From assembly GCA_018136815.1 (NCBI GenBank), contig CM030945.1, forward strand, positions 1,028,605-1,092,604: a stretch of 64,000 bases of DNA, in the 5' to 3' direction. This document shows, in pieces, positions 63,136 through 64,000 of the stretch (positions within the stretch are counted from its first letter, which is position 1; every line of letters starts with the position of its first letter). Both the position numbers and the translations under genes were made by a program. The DNA is from Isochrysis galbana (lineage: Eukaryota; Haptophyta; Isochrysidales; Isochrysidaceae). The notes under the pieces were generated by a model. The model saw only the letters and a list, made by a program, of their open reading frames with translations, did not search any database and was not told the origin of the DNA.

Positions 63136-64000
63136 GGGAGGTGGTGGACAGATGGGGAGATAAGGGCGATAGCGATAGAGGTAGGGAAACCTAGGCCTAG
63201 TAGGTTTTAGTCCAGAATCTTCAGATGTTTTGTTTTGGTAGGATCTACATAGGCTTTCGCATCGGACTTCCTCAGCATGTTCTCTACTCTACTGCCGCCG
63301 CACACACTTTACTAGAGTACTCTGCTGCCAAGACGAGATGATTGACGAGATCCCCGAGTCGGCAGGGCCGACGACCGGGAGCGAGCGGCGGAGGGAGCGA
63401 GGAGAGGCGAGGAGGCGGGTGTTTTTTTATTGTGGGAGTTCCTCGACGGCGGCAGCGTCGGCGGAGATTGAAGTTCAAGTTTTTAATAAGGGGAAGATAG
63501 GGCTATCCCTCGCCTCCTCGCTCCTCCCCTCTGCCATTCATTCCTCTACCAGTGCCCCTTTCTTCTGTCTTCTGGAGCACCCCTGTTCGCTCCTCTCGAG
63601 CTCTCCTTCATGATTCTCTCCTTCGCGTCCAAGCGTCACTTTTCTCTCTCGCAGAGCCTTCTTCTTTTGCCTTCCCCCCCCTCCGCTGGCCCAGTCGCCT
63701 GCCTCCGCTCTCCTCCTCCCCTCTCCCCCTCTCTGCTGCCGCCCCCCGCATCCCGCAGTGGCGAGAGAGCATCGGGATCTCTGCGATCTCGCATCGCGCG
63801 GGGGGGGGGAAAGGGGGGGGGGGGAAGGGGCGGGCGGGCGGGAGGGCGGGGGGCAGAGTACTCTAAGGGGAGAGAAAATCGGGGGCAAGGGACGCGAGGA
63901 ATCGCATCTGGCGCCCAGCGCTCTCTCCTCTGCCTCTGCGGGCTCTCTCTTACGTCTCCACTCCCCTTCTTCCTCGCCTCTCTTCACCTCCCCTCACTCA
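63136..64000. other. Terminal region, low-complexity, no supported gene
   Basis: Contains poly-C/CT stretches at about 63610-63740 and G runs at 63800-63850. A plus-strand frame at 63338-63613 (MIDEIPESAGPTTGSERR) could be a first exon running off the window but has no supporting domain. Confidence 0.3.

Noticed and set aside
1-64000. CRISPR arrays, rRNA genes, tRNA genes
   Set aside because: None seen. Direct repeats here are coding minisatellites, LTR-like pairs or microsatellites, and no cloverleaf with A and B boxes could be recognised.

Overview
This is a GC-rich nuclear DNA window from a eukaryote. The evidence is spliceosomal introns (mostly GT-AG, one apparent GC-AG), nuclear-pore, mRNA-export and ribosome-assembly genes, a PG-rich-repeat protein typical of flagellated cells, a Ty1/copia remnant, and abundant microsatellites and dispersed repeats. 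The Ala/Ser/Pro-rich proteins and overall style suggest a unicellular alga or other flagellated protist, possibly a haptophyte. That placement is a guess, because no taxonomic marker (rRNA, organelle gene) is present.

Layout: 0-2.1 kb is low-complexity and gene-free. 2.1-4.6 kb holds a broken BspA-like LRR gene, a RING-like fragment with an internal 333-bp duplication, and a cytochrome b561-like fragment. 5.1-9.3 kb is an intact single-exon gene joining FG-nucleoporin repeats, a duplicated RanGAP-like LRR plus acidic tail, ankyrin repeats and a coiled coil. 9.8-11.1 kb is a second broken RING-like gene. 12.0-13.2 kb encodes an SHIPPO/PG-rich protein. 13.6-20.3 kb is repeat-rich: two related elements in opposite orientation with 17-18 bp target-site duplications flank a secreted-protein gene; one element lies inside a copia fragment. 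21.8-23.0 kb encodes a protein with two copies of an unrecognised Cys/His motif. 23.5-27.4 kb is dispersed repeats and an LTR-like pair.

27.9-34.9 kb is a nine-exon gene (about 1715 aa) fusing a CCCH zinc finger to a SAC3/GANP mRNA-export domain, preceded by a 495-nt pure-purine tract. 38.0-44.6 kb encodes a 2226-aa mucin-like, multi-membrane-span protein. 47.2-49.2 kb (minus) is a five-exon EamA/DMT transporter. 51.8-59.5 kb (minus) is an URB2/Npa2 ribosome-biogenesis gene interrupted by a 100-N gap. The remaining intergenic DNA (36.3-37.2, 45.9-46.7, 50.3-51.3, 59.9-61.5, 63.0 kb) is mostly copies of a few repeat families.

Three genes act in nuclear functions (FG-RanGAP-like at the pore, CCCH-SAC3 in mRNA export, URB2 in the nucleolus), but they are separate transcription units and no operon-like coupling is implied. 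The most novel signals are the FG/RanGAP-like fusion with its near-identical 1011-bp in-frame duplication, the CCCH-SAC3 fusion, and a dispersed sequence family whose ends carry short hairpins that vary in compensating ways.
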